A stretch of 64,000 nt of DNA. It comes from Maritimibacter fusiformis (GTDB lineage: Bacteria > Pseudomonadota > Alphaproteobacteria > Rhodobacterales > Rhodobacteraceae). The position numbers and the translations under genes were made by a program. The stretch is from the NCBI RefSeq assembly GCF_008086115.1, contig NZ_VSIY01000003.1:248001-312000 (forward strand), in the 5' to 3' direction. Below the pieces are notes generated by a model. It ran no database searches and was not told the origin of the DNA. It worked only from the letters and a program-made list of their open reading frames with translations. Below are positions 63,683 to 64,000 of this stretch, one piece after another. How positions within the stretch are numbered: position 1 is the first letter of the stretch; the number at the start of each line of letters is the position of its first letter.

Positions 63683-63787
63683 GCGCCCGGACCGAGGGTG
63701 GGCGCACTTCGCGCCCGCGTCGTGCCGGAGGCACGCCTCTGGCGTGACGGGCGGGTCGGTCGCGAACCGGATCGCTACGCGATCCGG
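63683..63787. repeat. GC-rich hairpin cluster and repeat copy
   Basis: The first 22 bases (63683-63704) repeat those at 62877-62899 with one base difference. They are followed by three perfect small hairpins: 63721-63726 with 63730-63735, 63732-63737 with 63741-63746, and 63767-63775 with 63779-63787. There is no coding sense. It resembles the intergenic repeats seen elsewhere in the window. Confidence 0.55.
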
Positions 63788-63822
63788 GTTGGCATCCCTA
63801 CCCCGGCCCTGCTCGGTAACCC

Positions 63823-64000
63823 TCACCCCGAGGTCATCACCACGTCATACATCACCGGCTCGAACCCCCGGCTGAGGTCGTTGAACTTGCGGCTGTAGGC
63901 CCGCATCTCGTCCGAGCGCAGCATGGCCTGGAAATCCTCGCGGGTTTTCCACTGGGTATAGTTCGCCACCCGCGTCTGGGCGTCGTTGACGTGGATCGCG
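63823..64000 (-). CDS. C-terminal part of an antibiotic biosynthesis monooxygenase-like protein
   Basis: The minus strand encodes the last 58 residues of an ABM-fold protein (AIHVNDAQTRVANYTQWKTR, then FQAMLRSDEMRAYSRKFNDL), ending at the TGA at 63823-63825. The pattern WKTREDFQAMLRSDEM is typical of the small ferredoxin-fold monooxygenases and their relatives. The N-terminus is beyond the window edge. Confidence 0.7.
   Translation of the reverse strand, partial: AIHVNDAQTRVANYTQWKTREDFQAMLRSDEMRAYSRKFNDLSRGFEPVMYDVVMTSG

Overview
The window is about 64 kb of high-GC DNA. Gene content and order point to an alphaproteobacterium of the Rhodobacteraceae (roseobacter-type). The supporting signs are Tad pilus genes, a glyQ-DUF6446-glyS block next to a PPDK-family gene, SdhE, an NDUFS4-like complex I subunit, Hint-domain proteins, TRAP dicarboxylate transport with DctB/DctD, and paired Lrp regulators facing ilvC. 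No species can be named from the sequence alone.

Layout. 0-3 kb: the end of a tight-adherence (Tad/Flp) pilus operon (tadC, two TPR lipoproteins, prepilin peptidase). 3-13 kb: a polytopic membrane protein, an AAA+ ATPase with a winged-helix N-terminus, an Lhr-core-type helicase, a Sel1-repeat protein, a UbiA prenyltransferase with a decayed HAD head, and an unknown membrane-anchored protein. 13-18.5 kb: a two-gene operon (phosphodiester-glycosidase-like protein plus SUMF1/FGE-like protein) and an orphan Wzc-type tyrosine kinase. 18.6-28.4 kb: one long minus-strand cluster for reductive pyrimidine/hydantoin breakdown (preT, preA, amidohydrolase, dihydropyrimidinase, VOC protein) with its own NMT1-type ABC importer. 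28.5-34.9 kb: TRAP transporter dctPQM with the dctBD two-component system. 35-41.4 kb: two Lrp regulators opposite ilvC, an EamA exporter, then folB-folP-glmM. 41.4-48.7 kb: SleB-like hydrolase, PPDK-family protein, glyS, DUF6446, glyQ. 48.8-58.1 kb: a SPOR/peptidoglycan-binding protein with a dead trypsin fold, LdtR-like regulator, sdhE, XRE regulator, aspartate aminotransferase, DUF817, an esterase, an NDUFS4-like protein, and a Hint/VCBS protein next to an RTX-toxin-type lysine acyltransferase.

58.1-60.7 kb looks like a transferred segment. Base composition drops, a Stealth-family glycan phosphotransferase is split by a single-base frameshift, and about 750 nt of non-coding DNA follows with a possible IS3-type transposase relic. 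uvrB (60.7-62.9 kb) returns to host composition. Beyond it lies a small membrane-protein gene interrupted by one in-frame TAG, bracketed by two copies of a GC-rich palindromic repeat. The window closes inside a monooxygenase-like gene.

The observations most worth a second look are: the Hint/VCBS plus acyltransferase pair, where the candidate substrate has exactly one lysine; the DctD homologue lacking the GAFTGA loop; the peptidoglycan-binding pseudo-protease; the PPDK homologue with an altered ATP-grasp domain; the SUMF1/glycosidase-like pair; and the two broken genes at the right end. No CRISPR array, rRNA or complete tRNA was seen.
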